Below are positions 17,113 through 27,701 of a stretch of DNA of 64,000 nt, piece by piece. Source of the stretch: Jiella mangrovi. Lineage in GTDB: Bacteria > Pseudomonadota > Alphaproteobacteria > Rhizobiales > Rhizobiaceae. Under the pieces are notes generated by a model. That model was not told the DNA's origin, did not search any database, and was given only the letters and a program-made list of their open reading frames with translations. The DNA is taken from the NCBI RefSeq assembly GCF_017815135.1, contig NZ_JAGJCF010000021.1:1-64000 (forward strand). The letters run 5' to 3'. Both the position numbers and the translations under genes were made by a program. How positions within the stretch are numbered: position 1 is the first letter of the stretch; each line of letters begins with the position of its first letter.

Positions 17113-20100
17113 ATGGCCCCCAACGTCCTGTCGATCCCGCCCGCAATGCCCTTCCTGAAGACCCTTGCAGAGGGGCTTTTGTCGGGACGGGTCGTCGAAG
17201 GCTTCCGGTTCTCCGGTGATCCGCTGTCGCTTGCGGACGTCACGATCTACGTGCCGAGCCGCCGCGCCGCACGCAGCCTCGGCGCGGCCTTCGCCACAGC
17301 TCTCGGCGACGGCGACCGCGACCGCGCCGAAGCCGCGCCCCGCTCGGCGATCCTGCCGCGCATCCGCCCGCTCGGCGAAGGCGACGAGGCGGCGATCTTC
17401 ACGGCAAACGCGGCAAACGCCCCGCTGCCGGCGATGCCGGAGCTCGAACGGCGGCTGAACCTTGCCCGGCTCGCCAGGGCATGGCGTCACCTCGCCGACC
17501 GCGTCGCCGCCGACGAACTGCCGCAGACCTCGCCGGACCGTGTGACCTCGGCGTCCGAAGCGCTGTGGCTTGCCGGCGATCTCGGCGCGCTTCTCGACGA
17601 GATCGAGACCGAACAGACCTCCTTCGTCAAACTCGCGGGCCTTGCGCCCGACGCGCTGGCCGCCTGGTGGCAGACGACGCTGTCCTTTCTCGAAATCGTC
17701 ACCGAGCACTGGCCGAAATTCCTCGCCGATCGTGGCGTCACCAGCGAGGCGGCGGCCAAGAACGACTGGCTGCGGGCCGAGACCGCGCGCCTTCGCGCCG
17801 GGGCAGCGAAGGGCCCGGTGATCGTCGCCGGCTCGACCGCGACCTCGCCGGCGACCCTCGACCTGATGCATGCGGTCGCCCATCTGGAAAACGGCGCGCT
17901 GGTTCTGCCCGGGCTCGACCGCCATATCGGATCACAGGGTTTTGCCGCGATCGACCGGCAGCTCGCGATCGCCTCGCCCGGCCATCCGCAATACGGGCTG
18001 AAGCGCATCCTCACCCGTTTCGCCATGGCGCCCGAGGAGGTCCGGCATCTCGGCGAGGATCTCGCCTTGCCGCTCGAGCGGCGCGAGACCTTCCTGTCGA
18101 GCGCGCTGCGCCCGGCCGAGACGACCGAGCTGTGGGCCGAAGAAGCCCCGGCCTTCGGCGCAGATGGCGGGGATCCGGAGGGTCTGGAAGACGTCGCCCT
18201 GATCGAGGCCGCCGAGCCGCGCGTCGAGGCGCTGGCCATCGCCGTCGCCATGCGTGAAGCCCTCGATAACCCCGAAGGCAAAGTCGCGCTGATCACGCCG
18301 GACCGGCGGCTCGCACGGCGTGTCCTCGCCGAGCTCGAGCGTTTCGGCATCACCGCCAACGATTCCGCCGGACGGGCGCTTTCGACGACCGCGCCGGGAA
18401 CGCTCCTGTCGGCGCTGCTGTCGGTGGCGCTGGAGCCGGGCGATCCCGTTTCCCTGCTCGGCCTTTTGAAGCACCCGCTGTGCCGGCTCGGCCGCTCGGC
18501 CATCGACGCGCGCAATGCCGCCCGCGCGATTGAGCTGATCGCCATCCGGGGCACGGTGGAGGTCGCCGACGGGGCGAAGCTCGGAGAGATCGTCGGAAGG
18601 CGCATCGATCAGATCGAGGCCCTGCCGGCAGGCGATATCGGCAAGCTGCTGACGCGCCCGGCGCGCAACGTGAAGCGTGCCGACTATGAGGCCGCCCGGC
18701 TCTTCGCGGAAGATTTCGCGGCCGCCCTGGGGCCGCTCACCGCGCTGCGACAGGCCGAGCCCCGCGAGATCGGCGCCTATGCCGTGGCGATCACCGAAGC
18801 GATGGAAATGCTGGCGCGGGACGAGAAAGCCGGGCCCGGCGAGCTTTATGCCGGCGAGAACGGCGCGGCGCTTGCCGCATTCCTCAGCGATCTCGTCGCC
18901 GCGCCACGGACCGGTTTCGATTTCCCCGCCGAAGAGCTGCCCGACGCGGTGGCGGCGCTGATTGCCGGGATCACGGTCAAGCCGCGCGGCGGCCTTTCCG
19001 CACGCGCCTTCGTTCTCGGCACGCTGGAAGCCCGGCTCGAGAGCGTCGACACGGCGATCCTCGGCTCGCTCAACGAAGGGGTCTGGCCGGCCGGCGCGAG
19101 GAGCGGCGCGTTCCTGTCTCGGCTGATGCGCCGGGAGATTGCTCTCGATCCGCCCGAGCGGCGGATCGGCCTTGCCGCCCACGACTTCTGGATGGCGATG
19201 GGCGCCAAGCGTGTGGTCCTAACCCGCGCGCGCCGCATGGACGGCGCCCCGACCATCGCCTCGCGCTGGTTGCAGCGGCTGACGACGCTGGCGGGGCCAA
19301 AGGCCAGCGCCGCCATGGCCGCCCGCGGCGAAGCCTATGTCGCGGCCGCCGCGACGCTGGAGAGCGCCGACGACACCCCGCGCATTGCCCGGCCGACGCC
19401 CCGCCCGCCCCAGGAGACGCGGCCGCGCCGCTATTCCGTCACCGAGGTCGAGACGCTGATCCGCGACCCCTATGCGGTTCATGCCAGGCGCATTCTGAAG
19501 CTCGAAGCCCTGCCGCCCTTGATGCGGGCGCCGCACGCCCGCGAGCGCGGCGAGCTGATCCACGCCATCGTCGCCGACTTCGTGATCAAGAAGATCGACC
19601 CGAACGAGCCGGACGCCGCCGAGGAACTGGCGCTGATCGCGCGCGAGCATTTCGACCGCGCCGCCCTGCCGGGCGAAATCGCCGCCGTGTGGTGGCCGCG
19701 CATCCAAAGGACCGCCGAGGACTTTCTGGCCTGGGAGAAAGCGCGCGACGAGACGATCGCCGAGCGCTTCGCCGAGCGCGCGGGCCAAAGCGAGTTCCCG
19801 GCCATCGGCATGACGCTTTCCGGGCGCTCGGACCGGATCGATCGCCTGAAGGACGGCCAGCTCGTCATTCTCGACTTCAAGACCGGGACGAAGCCGTCGG
19901 TGAAACAGGCGCGCACCCTGCTTTCCCCACAGCTTGCCCTCGAGGGCGGCATGGCGATGCGCGGCGATTTCGAGGGAACGAGCCCCGGCGAGACCATCGC
20001 CGACCTCGTCTATGTCCGGCTGCGCGAGCGCGAGCTCAAGCAGGAGGGGCTGGAGACCGCCGGCACGCGATCGATCCAGCCCTGCGACCCGAGCGAGCTC

Positions 20101-20283
20101 TCCGAGACCGCGATGCGCCGCTTCGAGGGGCTTGCCGCCATGTATCTGAAGGAGGAGACGGCGTTCGCCTCGCGCCAGAGGCCGGTCCTCGCCGGCGACT
20201 TTTCCGGCGACTACGACCATCTCGCCCGGGTCAAGGAATGGTCGGTCGCCGGCGGCGAAGACGCCGAGGGAGACGGCGAATGA
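17113..20283 (+). CDS. addB: Double-strand break repair protein AddB (alphaproteobacterial type)
   Basis: A 1056-residue subunit of the AddAB helicase-nuclease that resects double-strand breaks for RecA loading. The N-terminal two thirds is the inactive-helicase-like region (for example VIVAGSTATSPATLDLM, with no functional Walker A, as usual for the alphaproteobacterial subfamily). The C-terminal PD-(D/E)XK nuclease domain includes RYSVTEVETLIRDPY (about 774), a conserved RGELIHAIV, and the catalytic VILDFKTGTKPS (about 917). I took ATG 17113 rather than upstream in-frame ATGs because homology-like content begins with MAPNVLSIPP. The stop overlaps addA by ATGA. Confidence 0.92.
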   Translation: MAPNVLSIPPAMPFLKTLAEGLLSGRVVEGFRFSGDPLSLADVTIYVPSRRAARSLGAAFATALGDGDRDRAEAAPRSAILPRIRPLGEGDEAAIFTANAANAPLPAMPELERRLNLARLARAWRHLADRVAADELPQTSPDRVTSASEALWLAGDLGALLDEIETEQTSFVKLAGLAPDALAAWWQTTLSFLEIVTEHWPKFLADRGVTSEAAAKNDWLRAETARLRAGAAKGPVIVAGSTATSPATLDLMHAVAHLENGALVLPGLDRHIGSQGFAAIDRQLAIASPGHPQYGLKRILTRFAMAPEEVRHLGEDLALPLERRETFLSSALRPAETTELWAEEAPAFGADGGDPEGLEDVALIEAAEPRVEALAIAVAMREALDNPEGKVALITPDRRLARRVLAELERFGITANDSAGRALSTTAPGTLLSALLSVALEPGDPVSLLGLLKHPLCRLGRSAIDARNAARAIELIAIRGTVEVADGAKLGEIVGRRIDQIEALPAGDIGKLLTRPARNVKRADYEAARLFAEDFAAALGPLTALRQAEPREIGAYAVAITEAMEMLARDEKAGPGELYAGENGAALAAFLSDLVAAPRTGFDFPAEELPDAVAALIAGITVKPRGGLSARAFVLGTLEARLESVDTAILGSLNEGVWPAGARSGAFLSRLMRREIALDPPERRIGLAAHDFWMAMGAKRVVLTRARRMDGAPTIASRWLQRLTTLAGPKASAAMAARGEAYVAAAATLESADDTPRIARPTPRPPQETRPRRYSVTEVETLIRDPYAVHARRILKLEALPPLMRAPHARERGELIHAIVADFVIKKIDPNEPDAAEELALIAREHFDRAALPGEIAAVWWPRIQRTAEDFLAWEKARDETIAERFAERAGQSEFPAIGMTLSGRSDRIDRLKDGQLVILDFKTGTKPSVKQARTLLSPQLALEGGMAMRGDFEGTSPGETIADLVYVRLRERELKQEGLETAGTRSIQPCDPSELSETAMRRFEGLAAMYLKEETAFASRQRPVLAGDFSGDYDHLARVKEWSVAGGEDAEGDGE

Positions 20284-23200
20284 GTGCCAGCGCCAACGCC
20301 TTTTTCGTCGACGAGGACACCCGGCGCCGCCAGCAGATCGCATCGGATCCGCAAAAATCCGTCTTCGTCTCGGCCAATGCCGGCTCCGGCAAGACCCACG
20401 TCCTCACCGAGCGCGTCGTGCGGCTGCTTCTCGCCGGCGTCGATCCCTCGAAGATCCTGTGCCTCACCTTCACCAAGGCGGCGGCGGCCGAAATGTCGGC
20501 CCGTGTCTTTGCCAGGCTCGGCGCCTGGGCGACCATGCCGGATGCCGAACTCGCCGTGGTTCTGGCAGGCTTCGAAGAGGGGGGACAAGCCAGAGAGGCG
20601 ACGCTGCGCGGCGCACGCCAGCTCTTTGCCCGCGCGCTGGAAACGCCGGGCGGGCTGAAGATCCAGACGATCCACGCCTTTTGCGAGGCGATCCTCCACC
20701 AGTTTCCCCTGGAAGCGGACGTTCCGGGCCATTTCGAGGTGATGGAGGAGGCCGAAACCGGCCGCCTTCTCGCCGAGACCCGCAAGCGCCTTCTGACCGG
20801 CACGGCAAGGATGAAGCCCGACGAGGCCCGCGAGCTCGCCGGAGCGTTTGCCGACGCCCTCGAGATCGCCGGTGAATGGGGCCTCGACAAGCTCCTCGCG
20901 GACATCGCCTTCAAGCGCGACGACCTCGCCCGGCATCTGGAAGAGGCCGGCGGCCTCGGCCCGGCCGTCGCGGCCCTCGCCCGCGCGCTCGACATCGACG
21001 AAGAGGCAGACGAAAGCGCGATCCTCGGCGAGGCCCTGCCCTGCCCGCATCTGGATCCTCAAACCTGCGAGACGCTGCGCGCCGCGGCTCTCGCCTCGAA
21101 ATCGCCCTCGGACGCGAAATTTGCGGCGAAGCTGGCGCTCCTCCTCGACGAGACGGCGAAGCCGGAGACGCGCTTTGCCGCCTATCGGGGGACCGGTCTC
21201 GATTCCAAGGGGCAGCTGCGCGGCTCGCTGAAGGGCCTCGTCACCAAGGCCGTCGCCGAATGCTTGCCGGACCTCCTCGATAAGGTGCAGGCCGCCGGAG
21301 CGCGGGCGCAGGCGATCGACGACCGCCTTTCGACCCTCAGGCTGTTTCGCGCGAGCCGCGCCGCGCTGGTGATCACCGATGCCTTCGAGCGGGATTATGC
21401 GGCTCTGAAACGCCGGCGCGGCCGGCTCGACTTCACCGACCTGATCGCCCACACCGCCGATCTCCTGCTGCGCTCGGAGGCCGCAAGCTGGGTGCATTAC
21501 AAGCTCGACCAGGGCATCGACCACATCCTGATCGACGAGGCGCAGGATACCAGCCCTCGCCAGTGGCAGGTGATGCGCGAGCTCGCCTCCGAGTTCTTCG
21601 CCGGCGAAGGCCGCCACAACCGCCGGCGCACGCTGTTCGCCGTCGGCGACGAGAAGCAGTCGATCTATTCGTTCCAGGGCGCTTCCCCCCACATGTTCGA
21701 CGAGGAACGCCGGCAGGTGCAACGGCGCGCCGACGAGGCCGGGCTCTCCTTCGAGGCGATCCAGCTGAACCGCTCGTTTCGCACGGTCACGACCGTTCTC
21801 GAGGCGGTCGATCGTGTGTTCGCCGATCCCGACAATCGCAAGGGCCTGTCCTCCGGCGACGAAGCACCAGTGCATTCGGCCGCCCGCCGAGACGGGCCGG
21901 GTCTTGTCGAGCTGTGGCCGCCCTTCACGGCCGAGGCGCAGGAGGAGCCCGACGACTGGACGAAGCCGCTGGACGTCGAGCCGCAAGGTTCGCCGAGCCA
22001 CCGGCTGGCCGCACGCATCGCCGACCAGATCGCCGCCTGGCTCGGCGATCCGATCATGGTGAAGGGCGAGGAGCGCCCGCTCACCCCGGGCGACGTCATG
22101 GTGCTGGTCAGGAAGCGCTCCGGCTTCGGCGCGGCGCTGGCGGCGGCCCTGCGCGACCGGCACATCGCCGTCGCCGGCACCGACCGCCTCGTCATCACCG
22201 ACCACATCGCCATCGAGGACCTGATGGCGCTCGGCCGGGTGGTGGCAAATTTCGACGACGATCTTTCGCTCGCTGCCGTGTTGAAGAGCCCGCTCTTCGG
22301 CTTTTCCGACGACGAGCTGATGGCGCTCGCCTTGTCGCGCGAGGGGGCACAGCCGCTGTCCCTCGGCCTGCGGCTCCTTTCCGGCGGAGACGGCCTCGCC
22401 CGCTTGCCGGCGTTTTCGCCCGATGGCGACGCGGCAACGGCGCTTCTCGCCAAGGCCCGGGCGGCCATTCACCGGCTCGACGAGCTTCGCGACCGCGCCG
22501 GCTTTCAGGGCGTCTTCGAATTCTACGCCCGCATTCTCGGCCCAGAGGGCGGACGCCGGGCGCTGGTCTCCCGGCTCGGCCGCGACGCCGGCGAGGTGAT
22601 CGATGCCTTCCTCGATCTGGCGCTGGTGAAGGAGGAAGCCGGCGTCGGCGGCCTCGACGCTTTTCTCGCCGAGCTTTCCGAAAGCCCGCCAACGCTGAAG
22701 CGCGAACTCGGCCACGGCCGCGGCGAGGTGCGCATACTGACGGTACATGCTTCCAAGGGCCTCGAAGCGCCCGTGGTCTTTCTCGTCGATCCGGGCTCGG
22801 CGCCGTTCTCGGCAAGCCACGGGGCGAGCCTGATGGCCTGGCATGCGATGCCCGGACGCCATCATGGGGCTGCGCCGGGCTTTCTCTGGTGTCCGACGAA
22901 GGAGCTGCGAAACGCCGCCGTGGAGGAGTTGAAGGCGAGCGAAAAGGAGAGGGCCGAGGAAGAATATCGCAGGCTGCTTTATGTCGGCATGACCCGGGCG
23001 GCCGACCGGCTGGTGCTGTGCGGCCTCGCGCCCAAGAGCGGGCCGAACGAGGAAAGCTGGCTGCAGCGCGCCGAGCGGGCGCTCGTCGGCGAGGCACAGA
23101 CGGTGACCAACGCTGACGGCGAGACGACCGCGCTCAGGGTCGGCGCGGTGCCGACCGGTGCGAAGCTGGCACCGCGCGAGCATCACGCGCCGCAATGGCC

Positions 23201-23939
23201 CGCCCTGCCGCTGTCGAAGCTTGCACCCGAAATCCTGCCGCCCCGCCCCCTGTCTCCGTCCCTTGCCGGCGCTGCCGCCGAGATCGTGCCGGAGATCGGC
23301 GACGACGCGGCGCAGACCGACGAAAAGACCGGCACTACGGCTGAGACGCCCGCCCCTTCGCCGGTTCTGGCGGCTGCCGCCCTGCCATCCTTCGCCATCC
23401 GCCGCGGTCTTGCCGCTCACCGCATGCTCGAGCTGCTCCCCGACGTCGTGCCTGCCGAGCGTTTCGGCCAGGCGCAGAAGATCCTCGCCGCGCTCGCTCA
23501 TGATCTGCCGGCGGCGGAAGCCGAAAAGCTGACGCAATCGGTGCTCGACGTCATGGAAGATCCGGCCTTTGCCGCGATCTTTTCGAGCGGCAGCCGGCCG
23601 GAGGTGGCCGTGACCGGCGAGGTGACGCTGCGCGGCCGGACCTTTACCGTCAACGGCACGATCGACCGCCTCGCCGTCACCGCGGACAAGGTGCTGATCG
23701 TCGATTTCAAGACCAACCGGCCGCCGCCACGCACCCTTGCCGACGTGCCGCAATCCTATGTCGTTCAGCTGGCGCTTTACCGGGCGCTGATCGCCCCTCT
23801 CTACCCGGGAAGGGCGGTCGAGGCCGCCTTGATCTTCACCGAGGCGCCGAGGCTCATCGACGTGCCCCCCGAACGGCTCGACGCAGCCCTCGACGGCAAG
23901 GCACGAAGCGCGGCCTCAAGAGACAGGGGTGCAGAATAA
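20280..23939 (+). CDS. addA: Double-strand break repair helicase AddA
   Basis: A 1219-residue UvrD-like helicase and nuclease subunit of AddAB. Walker A is SANAGSGKT (31-39), motif Ia CLTFTKAAAAEM, Walker B LIDEAQDTSPRQW near residue 418, motif III VGDEKQSIYSFQGA, the late motif LTVHASKGLEAPVVFL and motif VI RLLYVGMTRA. The C-terminal PD-(D/E)XK domain has AHRMLE and VLIVDFKTN (about 1138). The ATG at 20280 overlaps the addB TGA. Many relatives carry trxA next; here a diguanylate cyclase gene follows after 289 bases without a visible terminator. Confidence 0.95.
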   Translation: MSASANAFFVDEDTRRRQQIASDPQKSVFVSANAGSGKTHVLTERVVRLLLAGVDPSKILCLTFTKAAAAEMSARVFARLGAWATMPDAELAVVLAGFEEGGQAREATLRGARQLFARALETPGGLKIQTIHAFCEAILHQFPLEADVPGHFEVMEEAETGRLLAETRKRLLTGTARMKPDEARELAGAFADALEIAGEWGLDKLLADIAFKRDDLARHLEEAGGLGPAVAALARALDIDEEADESAILGEALPCPHLDPQTCETLRAAALASKSPSDAKFAAKLALLLDETAKPETRFAAYRGTGLDSKGQLRGSLKGLVTKAVAECLPDLLDKVQAAGARAQAIDDRLSTLRLFRASRAALVITDAFERDYAALKRRRGRLDFTDLIAHTADLLLRSEAASWVHYKLDQGIDHILIDEAQDTSPRQWQVMRELASEFFAGEGRHNRRRTLFAVGDEKQSIYSFQGASPHMFDEERRQVQRRADEAGLSFEAIQLNRSFRTVTTVLEAVDRVFADPDNRKGLSSGDEAPVHSAARRDGPGLVELWPPFTAEAQEEPDDWTKPLDVEPQGSPSHRLAARIADQIAAWLGDPIMVKGEERPLTPGDVMVLVRKRSGFGAALAAALRDRHIAVAGTDRLVITDHIAIEDLMALGRVVANFDDDLSLAAVLKSPLFGFSDDELMALALSREGAQPLSLGLRLLSGGDGLARLPAFSPDGDAATALLAKARAAIHRLDELRDRAGFQGVFEFYARILGPEGGRRALVSRLGRDAGEVIDAFLDLALVKEEAGVGGLDAFLAELSESPPTLKRELGHGRGEVRILTVHASKGLEAPVVFLVDPGSAPFSASHGASLMAWHAMPGRHHGAAPGFLWCPTKELRNAAVEELKASEKERAEEEYRRLLYVGMTRAADRLVLCGLAPKSGPNEESWLQRAERALVGEAQTVTNADGETTALRVGAVPTGAKLAPREHHAPQWPALPLSKLAPEILPPRPLSPSLAGAAAEIVPEIGDDAAQTDEKTGTTAETPAPSPVLAAAALPSFAIRRGLAAHRMLELLPDVVPAERFGQAQKILAALAHDLPAAEAEKLTQSVLDVMEDPAFAAIFSSGSRPEVAVTGEVTLRGRTFTVNGTIDRLAVTADKVLIVDFKTNRPPPRTLADVPQSYVVQLALYRALIAPLYPGRAVEAALIFTEAPRLIDVPPERLDAALDGKARSAASRDRGAE

Positions 23940-24228
23940 AAACACCGCTGGTCGGATCTTGGTCCTCGAAGGCCTTCGCACGGGGCGCCTTGCGCTCCCA
24001 GCTGCGCCGCTCGAGCCGGAAGGGCGTCTTCGACTTGCAGCTTCGGCTCGGCTTGCCGGCGAACCCATGGGGCGCCCGCGTTCGCGAATATTTGATCAGG
24101 CCTTCTTGTCTCAACGGCTTGTCATCGGATAACTAGCGCCGCCAGCGGTATTTGTACGAACGACTTAAATTTTTGGCGAGGTATGAATACTATGCTGCGT
24201 TCTTCGTCGTGCAGCATTGGCCCGCGCA

Positions 24229-25428
24229 ATGAACGTTAACATTCAACTGGTTCTGCTTCTGGCGACGGGCACGTGCCTCATCGCCGGCGCGGCGATGTAC
24301 GCGGAGTGGCGCGAATCTCGCGAGCCGGCAGCAGCATGGTGGAGTTCCGCATTTCTGTTCAGCGTCGTCGGCGCCGTCGTTTTCTTCATGCAGAATTTTC
24401 CGGCCCTGGACAGCAGCGTGTTGCTCTGCGTCTCCAACGCCCTGTTTCTGGCATCCTACGGTGCCATTCTTGCAGGGGCGAGCGTGTTTCTCGGCCGGCG
24501 GCCAAGCCTGCTCGTCTTTTGCCTGCCCATCTTTCTCTGGCTGGCCTTCTGGTGTTTCTGTCCGGCGGCCAGCGATTTCGACACGCGGGTCGTCTTCATG
24601 TCGATCGCCACGGCCTCGATTTCCGGCGCGAGCGCCTGGCTGGGCTTTTCCAGCCGCGCTAACAATCTCGTCCGGGTCTTCGCCATCGTCTTGTCGCTTA
24701 GGGCGGGCTTCTTTTTCGTGCGCGCCATCTGGGCCGCCGGCGCGCTGGGGCCGATCAGCGATGGCGCGCGCTCGTTCGGATTTCAGATCGTCATCATCGA
24801 AGGCCTGTGGACGTCGGTTCTCCTCGGCTATCTGATGTTCGCCATGCTTCGCGAAAAGCGCGAGAGTTCACTCGTCAAGCTCGCCGAAACCGACTTTCTG
24901 ACCGGCGCGAGCAACCGCCGCGCCTTTCACGTCGCAGCGCAAAGGGCGGTCGCCCGGTCGTCGGCGAAATCGCCCGTGTCGCTGCTGATGCTCGATCTCG
25001 ACAACTTCAAGCAGCTCAACGACGCCTTCGGCCACAGTTTCGGTGATAGCGTCCTTCAGCAATTCGCCACGATCGTCAGGGGCAGGATCGGGCCGTCGGA
25101 TCTCTTCGCAAGGCTTGGAGGAGAGGAATTTGCCGTCGCCCTGATCGGCCAGCAGGCGGATCAGGCTGCCGGGCTGGCAGAACAAATCCGGCAGGCGTTC
25201 GAGCAGACCATGCTGGAACGCGGCGTTTGCAGCGTCTCCGCCACGGTCAGCATCGGCCTTGCCACGACCGGCCAGGCCGAGACGGTCGGAGAGCTCCTCG
25301 CCTTTGCCGACGACGCGCTATACGAGGCCAAGGCGAAGGGCCGGAACCGCATCGAACGGGCCGACGGCTCGCGCAGGCTCGCATCGGCGCCTGGCTGCCT
25401 CGGGCCGGAGTTTCGGCTCTCGGCCTGA
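24229..25428 (+). CDS. Membrane diguanylate cyclase (GGDEF)
   Basis: A 399-residue protein with about six hydrophobic segments in residues 1-215 forming an integral-membrane sensor region, then a GGDEF domain (about 228-380). The active site reads GGEEF near residue 297, with LDLDNFKQLND upstream, so c-di-GMP synthase activity is expected. The inhibitory I-site RxxD is replaced by GPSD, so product feedback is probably absent. ATG 24229 is preferred to the in-frame TTG at 24217. It is monocistronic between addA and the convergent glg operon. The signal sensed is unknown. Confidence 0.9.
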   Translation: MNVNIQLVLLLATGTCLIAGAAMYAEWRESREPAAAWWSSAFLFSVVGAVVFFMQNFPALDSSVLLCVSNALFLASYGAILAGASVFLGRRPSLLVFCLPIFLWLAFWCFCPAASDFDTRVVFMSIATASISGASAWLGFSSRANNLVRVFAIVLSLRAGFFFVRAIWAAGALGPISDGARSFGFQIVIIEGLWTSVLLGYLMFAMLREKRESSLVKLAETDFLTGASNRRAFHVAAQRAVARSSAKSPVSLLMLDLDNFKQLNDAFGHSFGDSVLQQFATIVRGRIGPSDLFARLGGEEFAVALIGQQADQAAGLAEQIRQAFEQTMLERGVCSVSATVSIGLATTGQAETVGELLAFADDALYEAKAKGRNRIERADGSRRLASAPGCLGPEFRLSA

Positions 25429-25478
25429 CCGAAGACGGCCGCAAGCAGAGCCTGCGGCAGTCAGGGTCTTGGCTGATG

Positions 25479-27701
25479 TCAGCCTTCGTGCACCATCACG
25501 ACCGTGCCGAGCGGCGGCAGTGTCAGCGAGATCGAGTATGGCCGGCCATGGACCGAATGATCTTCCGCGACCTTGGCGCCCATATTGCCGACATTCGAGC
25601 CGCCATAGATCTCGGCATCCGTGTTGAGCCGCTCGGTCCACTTTCCGTCCCTGGAGACGCCGACCCGGTAGTCGTGGCGCGGGATCGGCGTGAAGTTCGA
25701 GACGATGAGAACCTGCCGCCCTTCACGATCCTTGCGCAGGAAGGCGATGACGCTCTCCTCGACATTGGCCGTATCGACCCATTCGAACCCTGAGGGATCG
25801 CAATCGAGCTGATGCAGGGCCGGGATCTCGCGATAGAGCGTGTTGAGATCGCGCACGAGACGCTGAACGCCGGCATGGTTCGGCTGTTCGAGCAGATGCC
25901 AGTCGAGCGACTGGTCGTGGTTCCACTCGGCCCGCTGGCCGAACTCGCCGCCCATGAAGATCAGCTTCTTGCCCGGATGTGCCCACATGAAGCCGAAATA
26001 GGCTCTGAGATTGGCGAATTTCTGCCATTCGTCGCCGGGCATCTTGCCGAGCAGCGAGCCCTTTCCGTAGACGACCTCGTCGTGTGAGAGCGGCAGGACG
26101 AAGTTCTCCGAATAGGCATAGACCATGCCGAAGGTCATGTGGTGGTGGTGGTAGCGTCGGTTGACCGGGTCCTCCTGCATGTAATGCAGGGTGTCGTGCA
26201 TCCAGCCCATGTTCCACTTGAAGTGAAAGCCGAGGCCGCCGGCATAGGTCGGTTTCGAAACGTCGGGGAATGCCGTCGATTCCTCGGCATGGGTCGTGGC
26301 CTTCGGAAAATACTCGCCAACCCGCTCATTGGCGTCCTTCAGAAAGGCGATCGCCTCGAGGTTTTCCCGGCCGCCATGGATGTTCGGCTCCCATTCGCCG
26401 TGATTGCGCGAATAGTCGAGATAGAGCATCGAGGCGACGGCATCGACGCGCAGACCGTCGATGTGGAACTGATCGAGCCAGTACATGCCGTTGGCGACGA
26501 GGAAGTTCCTCACCTGCGGCCGGCCATAGTCGTAGATCAGCGTGTTCCAGTCCTTGTGAAAGCCCCGCCGCGGGTCGGGATGCTCGTAGATCGGCGTGCC
26601 GTCGAAGCGCACGAGGCCGTGGACGTCGGTTGGGAAATGGCCCGGTACCCAGTCGAGCAGGACGCCGATCTCGGCCTGATGCAGCGCGTCGACGAGGCGC
26701 GCGAAGGCCTCCGGCGAGCCCCAGCGGGACGAGGGCGCGAACAGGCCGATCGGCTGATAGCCCCAGGAGCCATAGAAGGGATGCTCGGAAACGGGCAGGA
26801 ACTCGACATGGGTGAAGCCCATGTCCTTCACATAGGGGACGAGCTCTTCGGCAATGGCGTCGTAGTCCAGCATCGCGTTGTCTTCGCCGCGGCGCCAGGA
26901 GCCCAGATGCACCTCGTAGATCGAGATCGGCTTTTCGCGGTTCTGCCATTCCTTCGAATGGGCCTGGAACTCGGCATCCTTCCACTCGTGCTCGACGAGA
27001 CCGTCGACGATCGAGGCGGTCGAGGGCGCCTCTTCCTGCAGGAAGCCGACCGGATCGGCCTTGAGCGGCTGGATATTGCCGTCCGCGCCAATCACCTCGA
27101 ACTTGTAGACCTCGCCCTTGCCAAGATGCGGGACGAACAGCTCCCAGACGCCGCATTCATGGCGCTTGCGCATGACCGAGCGGCGGCCGTCCCAGGAGTT
27201 GAAGTGGCCGACGACAGACACCCGGCGGGCCGCCGGCGCCCAGACGGCGAAGGCGACGCCCGGCGTTCCATCCATGGTGGTCGGATGCGCGCCGAGCTTT
27301 TCGTAAAGCCGGTAGTGGCTCCCCTCGGCAAGGAGATAGAGGTCCTGTTCGCCGAGGATCGGGCCGAACCGGTAGGGATCTTCCTCGTCCCATTCCGGAC
27401 CACCGCCATGGCTGTAGCGCATGCGGTAGGGCGACGTGGCGTCGAGCCCCGGAACATAGCCGGTGAAGAAACCCTCCGGCCCGAAGGCTTCCAGAATGGC
27501 GAGTTCCTTGTCCTTGGCGTCGATAACCTTGGCGGAATGAGCCCCGGGCCGGTAGACGCGCACGATGGCGCCGCCTTCGGTCTCAAAGCGGCCGAGAACC
27601 GAGAACGGGTCTCCGTGAACGCCGCGACCGATCTCCCAGGCCTGATGCTCTTCGGGCTTGTGCTCGATGCCGGCGGGGGGCGTTGCGGGTGTCAATGTCA
27701 T
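25479..27701 (-). CDS. glgB: 1,4-alpha-glucan branching enzyme GlgB
   Basis: A 740-residue GH13 branching enzyme that transfers alpha-1,4 chains to form alpha-1,6 branches in glycogen-like glucan. It has an N-terminal CBM48-type domain ([19 protein letters not shown], about 130-148) and a catalytic (beta/alpha)8 barrel with the nucleophile Asp in [17 protein letters not shown], the acid Glu in HAEESTAFP and the transition-state Asp in [12 protein letters not shown]. The ATG at 27701 overlaps the treS stop by ATGA, so it is the last gene of the glgE-treS-glgB operon. Confidence 0.95.
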   Translation of the reverse strand: MTLTPATPPAGIEHKPEEHQAWEIGRGVHGDPFSVLGRFETEGGAIVRVYRPGAHSAKVIDAKDKELAILEAFGPEGFFTGYVPGLDATSPYRMRYSHGGGPEWDEEDPYRFGPILGEQDLYLLAEGSHYRLYEKLGAHPTTMDGTPGVAFAVWAPAARRVSVVGHFNSWDGRRSVMRKRHECGVWELFVPHLGKGEVYKFEVIGADGNIQPLKADPVGFLQEEAPSTASIVDGLVEHEWKDAEFQAHSKEWQNREKPISIYEVHLGSWRRGEDNAMLDYDAIAEELVPYVKDMGFTHVEFLPVSEHPFYGSWGYQPIGLFAPSSRWGSPEAFARLVDALHQAEIGVLLDWVPGHFPTDVHGLVRFDGTPIYEHPDPRRGFHKDWNTLIYDYGRPQVRNFLVANGMYWLDQFHIDGLRVDAVASMLYLDYSRNHGEWEPNIHGGRENLEAIAFLKDANERVGEYFPKATTHAEESTAFPDVSKPTYAGGLGFHFKWNMGWMHDTLHYMQEDPVNRRYHHHHMTFGMVYAYSENFVLPLSHDEVVYGKGSLLGKMPGDEWQKFANLRAYFGFMWAHPGKKLIFMGGEFGQRAEWNHDQSLDWHLLEQPNHAGVQRLVRDLNTLYREIPALHQLDCDPSGFEWVDTANVEESVIAFLRKDREGRQVLIVSNFTPIPRHDYRVGVSRDGKWTERLNTDAEIYGGSNVGNMGAKVAEDHSVHGRPYSISLTLPPLGTVVMVHEG

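Noticed and set aside
16860-17243. Longer N-terminus for ppx
   Set aside because: It would overlap the divergent addB start, and the GTG at 16859 has a good ribosome-binding site.
19689-20279. Upstream extension of addA
   Set aside because: It runs out of frame through the addB nuclease domain; family similarity begins at 20280.
20211-23753. A 1180-residue open frame antisense to addA
   Set aside because: It mirrors the high-GC codon pattern of addA, has no recognisable domain and conflicts with a full-length AddA with all helicase motifs.
23940-24228. Possible trxA remnant after addA
   Set aside because: No CGPC-type motif or thioredoxin-like translation is found in any frame.
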